A stretch of 64,000 nucleotides of DNA. It comes from Planoprotostelium fungivorum. Lineage: Eukaryota > Evosea > Variosea > Cavosteliida > Cavosteliaceae. The notes under the pieces are model-generated. The model was not told where the DNA came from. It searched no databases and saw nothing but the letters and a program-made list of their open reading frames with translations. Positions 24,003 through 34,972 of this stretch are shown piece after piece. The DNA is taken from assembly GCA_003024175.1 (NCBI GenBank), contig MDYQ01000021.1, positions 248,001-312,000 on the forward strand. Reading direction: 5' to 3'. A program made the translations under genes and the position numbers. Every line of letters begins with the position of its first letter. The stretch's first letter is position 1.

Positions 24003-26367
24003 TTATGTCGAGTAGCTCCCGTTCACAATGTCCAATATCATCCTCCTTCGAAAGTATCCCATGTGTTTCTGTCGGAAGGAAAACCTTCTGTCTTGAAGAA
24101 CGGCGTCGGCAAACTTGCACGTGAAGACACCACAGTCGTAGCCGTTCTGTTGCTTTGGAATGTCTGGTGGATGGTAGTTCTCCCAGTCGTCTAACGATAT
24201 CGGCTTCTTCTTCTTGTCCATGTGTTCCTTCTCCACCCAACCCCGAAGGTGCTGCGACCGGTCAGTTCGATCTACAACGAGCCCGATCGGAACTCCGAGG
24301 TGAAGATTCTGAGAAATGGGATGGAAGATTCGAAGAAGATTCTCACGCGAAATAGTGAGCCGGAAGGGTTGTCCATGGAGTCGTAATATTCGAATCTCTT
24401 TTCTCTGATGTTGACAACTGCAAGGCACCAGTGCACACCCAAATGAATAGGAATGACGATCTTGTCCCTCTCAAAGATATCAAACTGGGTGGGTCAGTCC
24501 ATCTACAGCGTTGTAGATTCACCTTTCTCGTCCATTTCTTAACGCGATCGTAGCCCTTCTCGGCGAGCATGGGGTAGAAGAAGGTGTTCATCAGTTCGCA
24601 GTTGGGGAGTTTTCCCTGACTCTTCTTGTTTCTGTCCATCAACATATTCAAGTAAAAGTTGATGACCTATTCGATTCAGTCTCGATCTCTCATCACATCA
24701 TCATCATCATCACAACATCATCGACTAAAGATCACCTCATCGTTGAGCCAATTCGAACCATCCAAGGTGCAGATGTCCCCCCTGGTGACCTTGATGTTGA
24801 ATGCCTCACTGATGACTTCGTTCTGACCTCCCCTGAGTGCCGTGTGGATGACATCTACCTCGTCTTCTGTGAATGCGATGATTCCATCCTTGTAGTCTTG
24901 GTGGCGGTTTCGTAGGGCTCTGTATTCACTCGAATCTTTCAGCCGTTCGTCTCTGAATTTTCGCATGTTGTTCTTGTGTTCTTCGGTCTGCTTGCAGCTG
25001 AGAAGGTCAGAAAGAATGAAGAGAGAAGAGAAAGAGAGAAGAGAGAAGAGAGAAGAGAGAAGAAGAGAGAAGAGAGAAGAGAGAAGAAGAGAGAAGAAGA
25101 ATGAAGAGAGAAGAGAGAAGAAGAGAGAAGAATGAAGAGAGAAGAAGAGAAAGAGAGAGGAGGTGAACAGGAGAGAATGATAGCAGTGAGAGAAGAAAGA
25201 GGAGAAAGAAGAGAGGGAGACACTCACTAGTCGGCGGCTTCCTGTCGGACTTTGAACTGTCGACGGCGGAACCCTTCGAGCCACGTGTTCTTTCGAACGG
25301 GTGTGTATCTATGGAGATTGAGTGATCATCACTGTGAAGAGATTCTCACAATTTCGTTTCAGCCTTCTCTTCTTCATTGGACAAATCGATCAGATTGTTC
25401 CTCTGTCATCACGTCAACATCAAAACTCCATCAACACATGATCATCATGTCTAAAACTCACCGATATAGAACGAGCGTTGATTCCCTCGTCTGCGCTATC
25501 GTTCGAATCACATAAATCCACGACAGATCGGTTGGGCTTCCTCACTGGCGTCACCGCCTTTCTGCTGTTTTTAGCATTCTGTGCCACTGATCTCTGTTGC
25601 AGCCATTTCTGATATGGCCGCAATGTCTCCTTGATCTCTTTCTCCTCTTGTGGTTCCTCTTTAGAGGGCGATGATCGAGAGGGTGATGATCGAATGGGCG
25701 TCGTGGACGATGGTGATGCATTCTGTCTCCGTCTGTCGTGATGATGGGATCGATTGTGGAAGTTCTTTCGTGAGATGTGCAGTCCTTCGAGGGATACGTT
25801 GGAAGCGTCTGCATCGGAATGATCTTCGTGATGGGTCGTATCGACACTGGAATGGTGAAGGCTCTGATCGAAACTGTTGTGGAGGCTTTGATCGAGAGTC
25901 GTGTTGGCGTAACTGTGTTGCATGAAGGGAACGGGTTGCTGTGGGGGAAATGGGACCATTAAAAATGGTACCGGATAACCTGGCACGTAACTGTACATCA
26001 TGCCATTGTTGATATTCTGTGTTGGTTGTTGTGACATGGGGTATCCTTGAGGTTGAAGGTGCTCTTGTGGGTGATGATGTCCATTGGATTGTCCATTATC
26101 TGCAGGCTCTTCCGACGTCTCTTCTTCTTCACGAACGGGTTGGTTCGGTGCGAAAGTCATTCTCTTCCTCTGTCTCTGTGCATTTGTCTTCTTTTCGTCT
26201 TGCATCGTGGAGTTGATCTGATTGAAACCGAGCAGACCGCCTAAGAAGCTGCCGATCTTTCCAAGAATCGAAGGGTTCTCCTCTGTCCTCTGTCTCTTCC
26301 TCGATGATTGTGTTGAATCTTCCTCACAAATGTTGACACCACTCCTTCTCTTGATAGGTGTACTCAT
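24003..26367 (-). CDS. Ulp1/SENP-type SUMO protease
   Basis: A C48-family cysteine protease that matures SUMO or removes it from targets, usually at the nuclear rim. The N-terminal ~350 residues are low-complexity (Gln/His/Ser/Pro-rich), starting MSTPIKRRSGVNICEED. The catalytic domain is at the C-terminus: TLDGSNWLNDEVINFYLNML, NTFFYPMLAEKGYDRVKKW, then His in IHLGVHWCLAVVN, Asp in FEYYDSMDNP and Cys in QQNGYDCGVFTCKFAD. All three triad residues and the oxyanion Gln are present. The end FRRRMILDIVNG is typical of SENP1/Ulp1. One intron holds a long purine tract (about 25016-25218); others hold TCTACAACG elements (24271-24279 and 24501-24518). Confidence 0.9.
24501..24518. repeat. Intronic near-palindrome ATCTACAGCGTTGTAGAT
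   Basis: 18-bp copy in an intron of the SUMO protease gene, with one mismatched pair near the centre. Confidence 0.8.
25016..25218. repeat. Imperfect (GAGAA)n purine microsatellite
   Basis: About 200 bp of almost pure purine on the plus strand, built from gagaa/gagagaa units with a few interruptions. It lies in what must be an intron (sense strand polypyrimidine) of the SUMO protease gene. It makes that intron several times longer than the usual ~45 bp. Confidence 0.8.
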
Positions 26368-26754
26368 GCTCGACTCTTAACTCTGTCCTCTCAGCACCTC
26401 ATGCGATTCAGTGCACTGATTTCGCGAAGCTGTGGGAGATGTGATGTGGTGGAACAACTTTTCCTTGAATCGGCAGAGGTTTCAACAAAATGAAAATGGA
26501 AGGGGGGGGAGGGAGAAGTGAGGAAGAGAAAAGACGTCCCACCCACAGGACCTTCTTTCTTTTCTAGAATTTCTGTAGAAGGAATCGGTGAGTGAGAGAG
26601 GAGATCGATATCGATAGAGGAGCCATAGAATCTATACCTTTGTGAAAGAGATTCGCTCGACGATGATGGTTGTGATTGAATGCTGGTCGAATGCGATTTG
26701 AAGATGGATGTGATCTGTGAAGGTCGAGAATGAGACTGATGGACATACAGCACG

Positions 26755-27341
26755 ATGAACGTAGACAAGCTCAACAGACTTGCAGCCCAGGTCAGAACGG
26801 GAGGAAAGGGATCAGTCCGCAGGAAGAAAAAGGCTCCCCACAAGGCCACCACAACAGACGACAAGAAGTTGCAGAGCACCTTGAAGCGTCTGGGAGTCAA
26901 CCCCATCCAGGGTATCGAGGAGGTCAATCTCTTCCAGGAGGACGATGGAGTCATCCACTTCAAGAACCCCAAGGTCCAGGCTTCCATCGCTGCCAACACT
27001 TACGTTGTCTCCGGAAACGCCGAGCACAAGAGTGAGTCCACTTTCTGCATTTTCTCTCACCATCCATTTATTCGAAAATCACAATGTAAACCGATCCTCC
27101 TCTCATAAAACATCTCTCCACTCGTTCTCATCCGGTAACTCTTTCTCACACTCTATCATTAGAGCTGCAAGATCTCCTCCCCGGTATCATCAACCAGCTT
27201 GGCCCTGACAACCTTGCTCACCTGAGAAAGCTCGCCGAGGGATTCCAGGGAGCCGCTGCTGCCGCTGATGATGATGTTCCCGAGCTCGTCGAGAACTTTG
27301 AGGAGGCCTCTAAGAAGGAATCCGCACCTGCTGATCAGTAG
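26755..27341 (+). CDS. BTF3: Nascent polypeptide-associated complex beta subunit (BTF3)
   Basis: NAC-beta pairs with NAC-alpha at the ribosome exit tunnel and controls targeting of nascent chains. The start [26 protein letters not shown] contains the ribosome-binding RRKKK motif. The NAC domain follows: [46 protein letters not shown]. The second exon reads [25 protein letters not shown]. The acidic tail ends ADQ-stop at 27339-27341. The length (about 150 aa) is normal. One intron splits the gene after the NAC beta strands. Codon use is more strongly biased than in neighbours (aag, ctc, gcc), as expected for high expression. Confidence 0.95.
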
Positions 27342-27621
27342 ATGCCCTTCCAGTGATTCACGTCACTGCCTGTGTCCTTCTAGTTGCTATTTTTGTCTAC
27401 TCTTAGTGACTACTGGGTTACGCAATACTAGCGATGCAATAGATCTATGGATTCATCTACACGTTTCTTCTTTTGTACGATGAGATAGTGAATGTCAACG
27501 GATGCAATTACGATCGGAGGCAGAGTGAAGATGTGCTGGATCATCGTGAAGGGCGAGCGATGAGAGAGAAGTAAGACCACGAGAGCAGAGGAATAGAAGA
27601 GTAGACGAGATACTATATATA

Positions 27622-28248
27622 CTATATTGCCAGGCCAAACACGGAAGTGATACAATACATATTGTTTTTGTTCTCCCATTTGACTGTGCAACATCCATCA
27701 CTCCGATTGTCCCAAAAACATGAACTTGCTGCGTGTAACCCAGCTCCGTTCTTCTGCATGATGATGCACGTGACTGTGCTCCACATCAGACATGATTTGC
27801 GGAGATCGCGATGCGATGGAAATGATAATGTAATGCAAGGTGGTTATTTGATGTAGAGTTTCCGAAACGAAAGAGAAGTGATAGGATTGGAAGCACTCAC
27901 CAACATACTTAAATGGCTTATTGAGAGCGGTCAATCGCTTCAAACACTGCTCAACTACACTGTTCGTCCATTGAGGAACCTATCGTATCCTCTTAATACC
28001 GACAGGTACAATTTCGAGGAGATGAGGTGGCGATTTTAACTCTTCCTCACCTTGGCGTGATGGTAACTCGATGTCTGTAGCGTCGATTCGATAGACTTTC
28101 AAGAATCAACACCCATCTCCTCCCAACTCCCTCACCTCCTTGATAATGTTCTGCACATCCTCCTGGACAAACGCCGCCTTCTTTCCGTCAGCAATCGTAC
28201 CAACGACCGATGTCTCCTCACCTCTTCACTCGAATGCAGGTCGTCCAT
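27622..28248 (-). CDS. DYNLT1: Tctex1-type dynein light chain (DYNLT1)
   Basis: A dynein light chain that dimerises on the intermediate chain of cytoplasmic and axonemal dynein. No single open frame covers it; it appears on joining short exons: [45 protein letters not shown] followed by [10 protein letters not shown], then [20 protein letters not shown] and [20 protein letters not shown] with a TAG stop at 27622-27624. These match the Tctex1 family block by block. The N-terminus is less sure: an ATG at 28246-28248 gives MDDLHSSEE, but its join to the next exon is not clean in my reading. It is divergent from RPL17, 161 bp away. Confidence 0.85.
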
Positions 28249-28409
28249 CGTGTTCGACTCTTTTGGGAGGTTTCAATCGCCTCTCTCAGCCACCGGGCTA
28301 TTTTCAAAATTTGTGATGACATCATAATATGATGTCGTAAGTGAGATGAGAAGGAGGAACAGGGTGCATCGTTTGCTTTTGAATCCGATCCCTTCTAGTG
28401 TCATCCAAC
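28249..28409. promoter_or_regulatory. Shared divergent promoter of DYNLT1-like and RPL17 genes
   Basis: 161 bp between divergent start codons. The RPL17 side ends in a pyrimidine-rich run (gatcccttctag) before the ATG, which might be an intron end in the 5' UTR or a ribosomal-protein-type start region. No other element is recognised. Confidence 0.4.
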
Positions 28410-29341
28410 ATGCCCAAGAGCTACTCCGTCGATATCAAGGACCAAACAAAGAGTGAGCATCCTCTAAGCGATAGATCCTGTTTTCACATCATCATCCATC
28501 TCGATTGTCCATTCTGCATTTCGATGATCGTCGTTGACGAGTTTTAGCCGTCAAGGCCAGCGGTTCTGACCTCCGTGTCCACTTCAAGGTAAGAATAGAG
28601 AACATGATTGTTTAGATCGATGATGTTTCAATAATCACCCCTGATCTCTCGAAGAACACACACGAGGCCGCCCGTCAACTCAAGGGATACAGCCTGAAGA
28701 GAGCCCAGAGCTACCTGCAGCACGTCATTGACCAGAAGGAGGCTGTCCCCTTCCGCACATTCAACCGTGGTGTTGGTAGAACTTCCCAGTCCAAGGCTTT
28801 CTACCTCGCCCCCCAGGCCCGTTTCCCCAGAAAGTCTGCTGAGTTCCTCCTGAACCTCCTCCAGAACGCCGAATCCAACGCTGAGGTGCGATTTTGTCTC
28901 ATCCTACATCCCCGTGGAATCGATATGCACAACAAGTGCACATCTCAATCTTTGTTTTGTGATCGAGAATGATTCCAATGTCACTTCATGTGATGTCATC
29001 TTTTATTGACTTCTTTTTTCAGGCCAAGGGACTCGATGTCGAGCAACTGAAGGTCACTCACATCATGGTCAACCAGGCCCAGAGAGGCAGACGCCGAACT
29101 TACCGTGCTCACGGAAGAATCAACCGTGAGTCTTCATCTACAACGAGCTGCTCTGACCCCCTCCCCAGCCTTCATGTCTTCCCCCTGCCACATCGAGATG
29201 GTCCTCACCGAGAGCGAGGGAACCGTCGCCAAGGCTGAGGGAGCTGCCGAGGGAGCCAAGAAGGTTGCCAAGAAGCTGAGCGCCAAGGTTGCTGCCAAGG
29301 TCAGAAGATTTTCTGCCGGAAACAAGTCCACCAAGGCTTAA
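28410..29341 (+). CDS. RPL17: 60S ribosomal protein L17 (uL22)
   Basis: A universal large-subunit protein lining the exit tunnel. Exons join as [118 protein letters not shown] and a Lys/Ala-rich end. This is the full uL22 family in order, of normal length. The Lys/Ala tail ([18 protein letters not shown]) is typical of eukaryotic L17. Codon use is strongly biased to C-ending codons. One intron carries TCTACAACG (29137-29145). The stop TAA is at 29339-29341. Confidence 0.95.
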
Positions 29342-29855
29342 GGACTTGACGTTGTGCTCTGAGAATGCGGATAGCGCTACATCATAGATATTATCCTATC
29401 TAGGGATCTTAGGATACTCTGCTTCACTCTTGTCTTTTGCTTCTGTTTGTATGTCTACTGCTTTATGTCTCTTTCTTCTGCGGTGCGATTGAGAAAGAGA
29501 TCGTCAGAGCGGAGGCGTGAGATATATCTTAGAGACAAGGTTTACGCACCGCCACAGCTGCTACCTCAGTGTTTGCAAATATGATCACGACTCTGCCAAC
29601 AAAGATAGATCGAAGCTGTGGAAGCATTGAGCGTGGTGTATGAATGAGGGGCTCATACCGAGAGCAGATGGTTGCCATGGAATTGAACTGGCATGTAGGT
29701 CCGAAAGTAGCTGTGCACGTTAAGATGTGGTGATACCTTAAGAAAAGAAAAGAGGAAGGAAGTATTCAACGAGTTTTTTCCTTCCACTCTACTACGGGGG
29801 AGACACCACCCCACGGGAGACCATGACGAAGGAAGAGGAGTTGAGGAGAGGACAC
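29342..29855. other. Intergenic region between RPL17 and the repeat-module gene
   Basis: About 510 bp. The first part is presumably the RPL17 3' UTR and the last part the promoter of the secreted repeat protein. No coding frame, tRNA or strong repeat is visible. An ATG at 29823 is in frame with the next gene and may be an alternative start. Confidence 0.4.
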
Positions 29856-32800
29856 ATGTTCTCCGCCTTCTCTCTCATCCTCCTTCTTGTTTTGGGGGTA
29901 CAATCACAGAGCGTCGATCTCGGCGATTATTGTACTAACTTCAAGACTGTATCGATATCATCCATTCCCATCGGTACCTCTATATACAATCCATTAGGAG
30001 GTCTCCTCAATACATTGAATCTATCGACATCATGGAAAGGAACATTGGCCGATCCTGGTGTCTATATCATGAAGGACGTACTCAAGAAAGTGATATTGAA
30101 TTTCTCGTTACCTGAGTGTGGCGATGGTGAGAGATCAGTGATGCATTTCACACATCCTAAATGATGTCTTAGCATACGGACCCGATCTATCGGTCAATAC
30201 GTCCTCTTTTTGCCAGCAATTCAACATGCTAAATCTCAACGTGTCTCTGGTTTCTCCAATTCCGAATGGAACCATCCTCAACTTGTGTGAAAGCAACAAT
30301 CATCAGCTCATCAACTGCAAGATACTTAACACAACCAACACGGCCTTGAGCTCAGCTGTGAACTATACCATCTCAGCCATCGATGGAGACGGTGGCATTC
30401 TCTCTAAATATCCCATCAGTCTGCCTGTCTGCAGTGGAGGTGATACATCGCTCCTCACAGAATCTGATTGACATCTGGACAGACTTCGGACCATCATTCG
30501 AAATCAATGCAAACTGCAGTCAGGCAGGACAGCTTCTCAGTCCCTTCCTTCCGACTTCCGTGTACAACACGAGTCGAACCTTCTTTGTCTTTCCATCCGG
30601 TGCTGATGCCTCCAACATCTCGCAAGCCGTGACATCATTTCCCACATCGGTGGCCAATCAGATGAATCAATCCGTGGGGTTCATCTCAGAAGGGACGTAC
30701 AATATCGTGTCTTACGGGATATCCAATCAAGTCGTATCACGGTTCACCTTCCAATTACTCGGCTGCACACAAGGTACAGCATCATCATCATCCATCACAC
30801 ATCATGTAACATCATCATCGCATCACGTCTTTGATTCTAAATTCTTTCGTAAGCTGTGGGAATCAATATCAGCAACTACTGCAACAACTTCAAGACGGTA
30901 ACTCTATCCTCCATCCCTCTCGGTGCCTCTCTCCTCAGTCCACTTGGAAGTCTGACGAATATCTTGAACCCATCTACAACATGGAAAGGGAGTCTGAGCG
31001 ATCCTGGCATCTACAACGTGAAGAATGCGTTGAATCAGATCATATTTAATTTTACACTGCCTGACTGTGGTGATGGTGAGATACCTGACAGATGGATCGA
31101 TACTGAACAACAGCATCAGCTTATGGCCCCGATCTATCGATCAGTACGGCTTCCTTCTGCCAGCAGTTTGGGACGCTGAGTCTGAACATCTCTGTGGACA
31201 TTCCCATGCCAAACGGAACTGTCTTCTCCTTGTGTGAGAGCAACAGTCATCAGCTGGTCAACTGCAAGGCAGTCAGTGGAGCGAGCGCAGCGTTGAGCTC
31301 AGCAGTGCAGTACACGATCTCAGCGATGGATGAGGCAGGGAAGATCTTCTCCAAGTATCCCATCAGTCTGCCTGTCTGCACTGGAGGTGATGCGTTGTAG
31401 ATGCATGAGAGAGATCTTTTGACATACGGACAGACTTTGGACCATCGTTTAAGATCAATGCGAACTGCAGTCAGGCAGGACAGCTTCTCAGCCCATTTCT
31501 GTCTCCCTCTATCTACAACGCAAGCAGGACTTTCTATTTGTTTCCGTCAAGTGGAAATCTTTCCGATGCCTCGCAGGCTGTGACATCATTTCCCACCTCA
31601 GTGGCGAATGAGATGAACCGCACAGTGGGAACGATAGTAGATGGAACGTACAGCATTGTGTCATATGGAATATCGAACGAAGTAGTGTCACGGTTCACGT
31701 TTCAATTACTCGGTTGCACACAAGGTATTTATTGTCTATCATCAACATCAGTGTTGCGATCATGAGGACATGACATCATCGCATCATCACAAGACATGTT
31801 TGTCCTAAACCTTTCACGCAGACATAAAAGTTGATCTGAGCAACTACTGCAACAACTTCAAGACTGTGACGCTGCTTTCCATTCCCATCGGCGCTTCCCT
31901 TCTCAGTCCATTTGGGGGACTGACAAATATCTTGACCCCATCCACAACATGGAAAGGGAGTCTGAGCGATCCTGGCATCTACAACGTGAAGAACGTGCTG
32001 AACGAGAATATCTTCAACTTCACACTGCCTGACTGTGGTGATGGTGAGATATCTGAGATAAATTCAAGCTGAATGATATTACCAGCCTACGGCCCCGATC
32101 TATCGATCGGTACCTCCTCTTTCTGTCAGCAGTTTGGGACACTGAGTCTGAACGTCTCTGTGGACATTCCCATGCCAAACGGAACTGTCTTCTCCTTGTG
32201 CGAGAGCAACAGTCATCAGCTGGTCAACTGCAAGGCAGTCAGTGGAGCGAGCGCAGCGTTGAGCTCAGCAGTGCAGTACACGATCTCAGCGATGGATGAG
32301 GCAGGGAAGATCTTCTCCAAGTATCCCATCAGTCTGCCTGTCTGCACTGGAGGTGATACATCGCTCCTCACAGAGCCTGATTGACATCTGAACAGACTTT
32401 GGGCCATCGTTTGAAATCAATGCAAACTGCAGTCAGGCAGGACAGCTTCTCAGCCCATTTCTGTCTCCCTCTATCTACAACGCAAGCAGGACTTTCTATC
32501 TCTTTCCATCCAGCTCCAACACATCCAACACCTCGCAGGCTGTGACATCATTTCCCACCTCAGTGGCGAATGAGATGAACCGCACAGTGGGAACGATAGT
32601 AGATGGAACGTACAGCATTGTGTCATATGGAATATCGAACGAAGTAGTGTCACGGTTCACGTTTCAATTACTCGGTTGCTCACAAGGTATGTATTCTCTT
32701 TCATCTATCTTGAGGATCGTCACCCCTCATCATCATCGTCATCACCATCATCACACTGCGACACAATCCCAAGTTTTTTATGCAGATATAGAAGTTGATC

Positions 32801-34794
32801 TGAGCAACTACTGCAACAACTTCAAGACTGTGACGCTCTTTTCCATCCCTCTCGGTGCCTCCCTTCTCAGTCCACTCGGAGGACTGAAGAATATCTTGAC
32901 CCCATCCACAACATGGAAGGGGAGTCTGAGCGATCCTGGCATCTACAACGTGAAGAACTTGCTGAACGAGAATATCTTCAACTTCACACTGCCTGACTGT
33001 GGTGATGGTGAGATACCTGACAGATGGATCGATACTGAACAACACCATCAGCTTATGGCCCCGATCTATCGATCAGTACGGCTTCCTTCTGCCAGCAGTT
33101 TGGGACGCTGAGTCTGAACATCTCTGTGGACATTCCCATGCCAAACGGAACTGTCTTCTCCTTGTGTGAGAGCAGCAGTCATCAGCTGGTCAACTGCAAG
33201 GCAGTCAGTGGAGCGAGCGCAGCGTTGAGCTCAGCAGTGCAGTACACGATCTCAGCGATGGATGAGGCAGGGAAGATCTTCTCCAAGTATCCCATCAGTC
33301 TGCCTGTCTGCACTGGAGGTGATGGATCATAACTGGTAGGACAGCTTCACTGACATCTGAACAGACTTTGGACCATCGTTTGAAATCAATGCGAACTGCA
33401 GTCAGGCAGGACAGCTTCTCAGCCCATTTCTGTCTCCCTCTATCTACAACGCAAGCAGGACTTTCTATTTGTTTCCGTCAAGTGGAAATCTTTCCGATGC
33501 CTCGCAGGCTGTGACATCATTTCCCACCTCAGTGGCGAATGAGATGAACCGCACAGTGGGAACGATAGTAGATGGAACGTACAGCATTGTGTCATATGGA
33601 ATATCGAACGAAGTAGTGTCACGGTTCACGTTTCAATTACTCGGTTGCTCACAAGGTGTCTATCATCATCACATCATGATGTCACCTCATCATCATCTTC
33701 ATCACACATGCTGAATTCCGCTCAGAAGTCGAAGTCGATCTCAGTGGCTACTGCAGTAACTTCAAACAATTCCAGTTGAAACTCCCTTCCTTCAGCCTCC
33801 TCCACCGAACCTACTCGTTACTCTTCCATTCCAAATCGAAATCCCCCAGCCTCCTGGGTACACTCGATCAAGTCTTCGACTACTACAACACGATCCATCG
33901 CTATGTCGTTCCTTACGAGCTGACGGACCCTGGACAGTACTCCATCTTGTCTACAGAGAAGCTGACGGGACAGATCTTGTCTGTGATCAACTTCACGCTG
34001 CCAAAATGTGGAAGAGGTGAGAGATTTGGAATGTCAGAGATGTCAGAATTGATGGATTTAGATTTCGGTCCGGACCTTTCGGTGAATGGACTGTACTGCG
34101 ACGGGCTGAAGAGATTGGCACCCGTCATCCCCGATGGAGAGTACAGAAAGTTCTACCTACTACCGGGAATCTTCACGGAAGATTCTAAGCCTAACGTCTC
34201 TCGGGCGATCTACACTTTCACCAAGAGTCTCGTTGTAGATCCGACGATATCCGGAAATTATTCGATATTGACCCTGGGCGTATTGGGAGGCATCACTTCT
34301 CTCTACCCCGTTTACCTCCCAGACTGTGGAACACGTGAGAATTCATCCGAATCTCCGTCCTGACCCACTCAGAATTCTCCCCGTTCGTTCTGGACACTTC
34401 GCAGTGGTGCTCCACCTGGCTCATCACCATGACACCCACCGTTCCCGATGATGAGACGATCTACACTATCGCGATCAACAACAGCGTCACCTTCCAAACT
34501 TCCTTCAATCGACTGACAAGCTGGGTGGCTGCACCAGGCAGCTACGTGATCTCTGCAGTGGGAACATTGGACGGAGGCCTCATCGCTCGCCGCAGCTTCC
34601 AGCTGACGCGGGAGAACTGTGGAACGAGGAGCTCGTCGAGCCCGAGGACAGAAGAGAGCAGATATGTATCACCCACGAGGACGATACCTTCAGATGGACT
34701 GGCAGCTGAGACGGAGAATTTGGTCTCTTCGGAGGCGACGAGGGGAACGATGACGATGATGATCGTGATGGTCATCTTGTACATGATGATGTAA
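29856..34794 (+). CDS. Secreted or membrane-anchored protein of five tandem modules (unknown family)
   Basis: MFSAFSLILLLVLGVQSQS is a clear signal peptide. Five modules of about 290 residues follow, each made of three sub-domains: A (e.g. SNYCNNFKTVTLSSIPLGAS ... FTLPDCGDG), B (YGPDLSI ... NGTVFSLCESNSHQLVNCK ... PVCTG) and C (DFGPSFEINANCSQAGQLL ... FQLLGCTQ). Each sub-domain has two to four Cys and several N-glycosylation sequons and ends in a short Cys-containing strand after a Y(S/N)I..G segment, suggesting related beta-sandwich folds. Sub-domains are separated by short introns at equivalent places. Modules 2-4 are nearly identical in DNA; module 1 and especially module 5 are diverged. 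The C-terminus is hydrophobic and Met-rich (MIVMVILYMMM), either a TM or GPI signal. I do not recognise the family; adhesion or recognition is only a guess. Confidence 0.75.
30853..33656 (+). repeat. Three near-identical tandem modules (exons plus introns)
   Basis: Modules start near 30853, 31822 and 32787 and end at the donor after CTCGGTTGC(A/T)CACAAG near 31724, 32687 and 33656. The period is about 970 bp including introns. Long exon stretches are identical across all three. Introns are shared in a patchwork: the A-B introns of modules 2 and 4 are nearly identical, while module 3 differs. The B-C intron of module 3 resembles module 1 instead. Confidence 0.85.
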
Positions 34795-34972
34795 AGAGGA
34801 AAGAAAATGAATAAATGAATCGATAACGAGTCGAGTGTTTGGAGCATTGAGGATGGATTGTGGTGAAAATGCAAAACTTGACTTTTCATTTTTGGGTTTC
34901 CTGGAAGGAAACACCGTTCGGTGAACCGAAGATGAGCCACTGGTGGATCGGATCATACACACACAAACGAAC

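Noticed and set aside
24718-25284. A 188-codon minus frame rich in Ser, Leu and Phe
   Set aside because: Only its last part is a real SUMO protease exon; the Ser/Leu/Phe run is translation of the intronic purine microsatellite.
26391-26999. A 202-codon minus-strand frame with hydrophobic stretches
   Set aside because: It is antisense to the start of the BTF3 gene and its promoter; the sense strand encodes a well-known protein, so this is a shadow frame.
29640-29730. tRNA-like bases (ggaattgaactggc)
   Set aside because: No acceptor stem or A box can be paired around it, so a tRNA call is not supported.
31400-31436. Apparent stop codons inside the repeat-module gene suggesting a pseudogene
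   Set aside because: They lie in short introns; removing these keeps every module in frame, so the gene looks intact.
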